Assembly (NCBI GenBank): GCA_032173965.1
Contig: CM063284.1
Location: 62,928,863-62,992,862, forward strand
Source: Sitta carolinensis
Lineage: Eukaryota; Chordata; Aves; Passeriformes; Sittidae
Reading direction: 5' to 3'
DNA: 64,000 nt
Shown piece by piece: positions 60,528 through 64,000 of the stretch. A program made the position numbers and the translations under genes. The notes beneath the pieces are model-generated. The model saw only the letters and a program-made list of their open reading frames with translations. It was not told where the DNA came from and did not search any database. Within the stretch, counting starts at the first letter, position 1. Each line of letters begins with the position of its first letter.

Positions 60528-63500
60528 GCATCCCGAGGGAACTATTCCAGATGCACACCTCAGCCAAGAGATGAAAGCTTGACTGATAGGATTTAACAAG
60601 TGGGAGCCCAAATTCTCCCTCCTTCTCCTCTCTGCCTCATTTCTTTCTTTCTGGAGGCTTCCAGCAAGAAGGGATTATTGGAGCAGGATTCTAGGAGGCA
60701 CCTGACATGCAATAACTTTTATAACACAAGCCCAGTGCCCAGGCTCCACAAACACTGCCAAATAAAAGTAAACCACTCACCCCAATAAACGGTTTGATCT
60801 TTATGAGTTTTCAGAGCCATTCCCCACAAATCCAAGGGCTCTCTGGGACTAAGGGAGAGATTGATTGCATGGGGTTGAGAAGTCAGCTAGAGCCAGAAGA
60901 CACTTGGCACCTTGCAGGGTCAGACCCTTCCCATGCCAGGAGCAGCAGAGCCAGGTGCTTTGCACTGACCCCAGTGGTGCTGCCATCTCACCCAAGACGT
61001 CGATCACAGGTGGGGGTAGGGGCCCCAGATGGCCACAGCAGCGCTAGGCTGTATCTGGAACTAAGCCAGATCCCAGGGTTCATTATCCTTTGAAAATTGT
61101 AGGGTGGTGGTGAGGGAAAAAGAAAAAAGAACAGGAACCTTGACCACTTTTAACAGCGGCAAGGCAGTATTTAATTTTCAATCAAGTACCTAAAACAGAC
61201 TTCAAAGGGCATTTAAGCTGATGGTTTTATTTTCTCATGGAGTAGGAGGAAAGATGAATAAGCAAGGAGTCATATCTTTCTCAAAATAATTGCAGCCTTG
61301 ACATATCTAAATTAGTTTGTAAAAGAAAATTCAGGGGCAGTTGATCTTATTAATTAGAGATGCACCAGGACAGTAATACCTAGTTACTCAAAGGCAGCCT
61401 GGAGCTACTAAAATAAAATAAAACAAATCTTCCTTCTTCTCCAGTGAATTCAAAACATACTCCCCTCCCTCTCTTCTTTTCCCATTTTAAGTAAAAGTCA
61501 TAAAAATACCTTCAGTTTGGAGGGGAAGGGAGAAATGTCTATTAAAATCATGTCATGAGTTCCTCCTCCCACCTTACATGTTTCATTGTGTTTATGATGG
61601 ATTGCACTGTCGTACATGTAATAGGTTTTGTTACAAATGACTGAGAAAACAAGTATCTTCACATTTAAAAAAGCATTACTTATACACTATTAAAATCCTT
61701 TGATGTTGTGGGGTTTTTTTCCAAAAGAAAATAAGTACTTTTCTTTCTGACTGGGCTTGCACTTGCTCCTTCTCCACTACAATGATTTTTCCTTGCTGTG
61801 CTGAGCCACCTCTGTGGAGAGCATTCCATGGGCTTGGGAGAGGGGCCTCTGCCTTAGGAAACTCAGAGCCCAAAGAGGTGAGAGAAGAATACCCAAAAAG
61901 AAAAAGGCAGAGCTAAACCTCAGGTCACACAGGACATCGTTGCCTGGCGTTGCCCACACACCTGCCTGTGGCAGGGTTGTACATTTATGCAGTAGAGAAG
62001 CACAAACACAGCTCTGTTCAAATGGGCTGCACCAGGTTTGAGCTAACCCAGGACTGGAGGACACCAGGGTTGTGGCATCCACATGTGATTGAAAAGGATG
62101 TATTGTAACTTCAAAGTATATCTGACATATGATCCCAGAGTTTTGAAGAGCAATCTCTTCTCCTGTTGTGTTTGAAATTTGTATTCAGGGAAAAAACATG
62201 CTCCATTTCACCCCAGAGTGAAAATCTTCAGGGAAGTAACAGGGCTAGAATAGAAAATAAACTTGCTCATCCTTCCCTGCCTTAATTCATGACAAATGGG
62301 TGGTAATTGGTGGACAAATAAAACTGTCTGTAGTCCTGTTTGGGCTCAGATAGCCACGCAATCCTTCTTGTTTATGGAGCTCAAGAAAACGATGCAAGGA
62401 ATGGAGAAGCCATGTCTCTTTTTTTCATAAAAGTGAGACATCTGGCAGTAAAGTTTCCTCTTCCCAGGCTGTTTGTGTCAGGGTGATCAAGTCAAAAAAG
62501 AGAGGACAAAGAACAGCTCGTTTTAAAACAGAGATGTCCATTTTAGAGGGGGATGCTTTGCATGGCTGTGCAGGCAACAAACTTACTGGAATGGGGAAGC
62601 ATCAGCAGCATGGTGAGCTCATGCAACTCATTTGCTAAAATATTTAGGATTAGAAGTATAGTTAAAATTATCATTCCTAATGTAGGGGGCAAGAAATCTC
62701 CCTGCTCTTTTAATCTCTTTCTTCTGTAATTGGATTACGGCTGATTTTTTCCCTTCATTAGCTGAAAGTCTTCCAAAATATTCTGATTTGCAGCAGCTGG
62801 GAACCACAGGTCTGACCCTGAATAAAGTAAGAACAGGTGTCTGGGACTCGAGGGGAATAAAGCATCCCATATACTACCCCTGAGGCCTCCCTGTTACTCT
62901 GGAAGCATTATCCCAGGGGCAGGTGGAATTTTTGGGATCCTCTTCAGAAAAGAGTGCACTACATTTCCCAGCTGACACAGCATCTTTAGTGAATTGTGAA
63001 AAAAATATTTGCTTAAATATTTCTTAATGCTTATTAAGGCTACAGGACCTGAGAAGATGTCCCTGTGATAAATCACCCAGGAGACAGCAGCAAGAGGGAG
63101 CTTGCTGGAGGTGAAGAAAAATTAAGTGGCCAACCCACTGTCCCATGAATAAAAAAAGCTGTTTTATCTTATGAGCCTTAGACAATGCTTTGACAGCAGC
63201 CGAGAAAGTTCTGTGAAACTCAGCAGAGATTTCTCCCTTGGTGTAGGAGTCCAAAGGCAGAGCAGAGCTGGCCAGGCTGCAAGGGGCAGTGTTTCTCCTT
63301 ATGATACCAGTGTGTATTGATGTGGCCACAGTACAAGACAGCTCATCTGTTAAGAACCTGACAAAATCCTCAACAAAAGTTAACTCTTACAGAGCATTAT
63401 TGAGTCTTGGGTAGTAAACACGGCATAAACTAGACTAATAGAAATGCAGTGGTACAAAGAACATGAAGAAAGCGGTCCCCAAGGTGCTGAGATGCTGAAG

Positions 63501-64000
63501 GGGTTGCAGTTCTCCTGTTCAGCTGGACCCTGGCTCACTGGCATCCCAACATTGTGTCAGGAGCTGCCACAATGAACAAAACCAAATGGCTTCTAGCACT
63601 TGTGGCTGGAATCATTCCTTTTCACAAAAATATCAGTAATCTTTAAATTTCTAATCCTCGTTCTTGTGGAGTTAAACTTGACTCATGCAAATCTGAAAAG
63701 ATCAAAGTATGGTTGCAATTTTTTTTTAAATAGCAGAAATCAAACTCAAACTTCAAACAAAGCCTGCTTTTTATTTATAAACATATATTTATTAATTTTA
63801 AGCAAACACATGATTTTGCAAGGAGACTTTTTGACACAGTTTTGGAAAATGCTGATGTGAATAAATTGATCTTGAGAGGTTATTAAATAGGAGCAGAGAG
63901 TGACTGTTGCTGGAGCATACTTTCACAATGACTGATACAATATCTGTCCAGCTGTGAAAATGAAGGGATGTATGCACATATATGTACACATATACATAAA

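Larger units (their letters stand above)
46520..64000. other. Non-coding sequence to the window end
   Basis: About 17.5 kb without a recognisable gene or large transposon. Items noted separately are T26 at 47343-47368, an enhancer-like block at 47600-47760, G17 at 60218-60234 and a 13-bp tandem duplication at 60502-60527. Open frames such as 53088-53438 (+), 57470-57898 (+), 58326-58793 (-) and 61777-62082 (-) have no domain I recognise. Confidence 0.5.

Noticed and set aside
1..64000. CRISPR array, operon, bacterial or phage-type system
   Set aside because: The ATCC array has no repeat-spacer structure. The sequence is vertebrate with introns, LINEs and an LTR, and no prokaryotic genes are present.

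Overview
This window is vertebrate nuclear DNA, most probably from a bird. CR1 LINEs are the only abundant interspersed repeat. One long terminal repeat (LTR) looks like the class III-like (ERVL) elements common in avian genomes. The only protein-coding gene I recognise is CD83, with short introns and canonical GT-AG splice sites.

Layout. (1) Positions 1-~3.9 kb hold the 3' end of CD83 on the + strand. They contain the last part of the Ig-domain exon, the transmembrane exon, a 1.78-kb intron, the cytoplasmic-tail exon with its stop codon, and a long 3' UTR with several AATAAA signals. (2) Positions 4.34-~7.93 kb are one old CR1 copy on the - strand. A solo LTR of about 1046 bp is inserted into it, and a roughly 320-bp (ATCC)n tract lies where the middle of its reverse transcriptase should be. 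(3) Positions 7.9-22.3 kb are unique non-coding DNA with two short CR1 3' ends on the + strand (11.47 and 17.39 kb). (4) Positions 22.30-~25.29 kb are a second, longer CR1 copy on the - strand. Most of its ORF2 protein (endonuclease plus reverse transcriptase with FADD) is still readable but broken by frameshifts. (5) Positions 25.3-45.7 kb are non-coding, with a possible second LTR at about 34.4-34.85 kb and an AT-rich, homeodomain-site-rich block near 36.8 kb. (6) Positions 45.7-46.47 kb are a third CR1 fragment on the - strand, followed at once by a 23-bp tandem duplication. (7) Positions 46.5-64 kb are non-coding, with a second enhancer-like block near 47.6-47.76 kb, homopolymer runs and a G17 run.

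The gene-free 60 kb downstream of CD83 fits the gene-poor interval between CD83 and JARID2 known in other amniotes. The short open frames there do not look like exons: they lack recognisable domains, lie in repeats, or overlap stops on both sides. Any function in this part is more likely cis-regulatory than coding. I found no rRNA, tRNA, CRISPR array, operon or bacterial-type system, and nothing I would call a new biological system. The most informative observations are the nested repeat history at 4.3-7.9 kb, the divergent CD83 tail ending in a possible PDZ ligand, and several AT-rich blocks that may be conserved enhancers.
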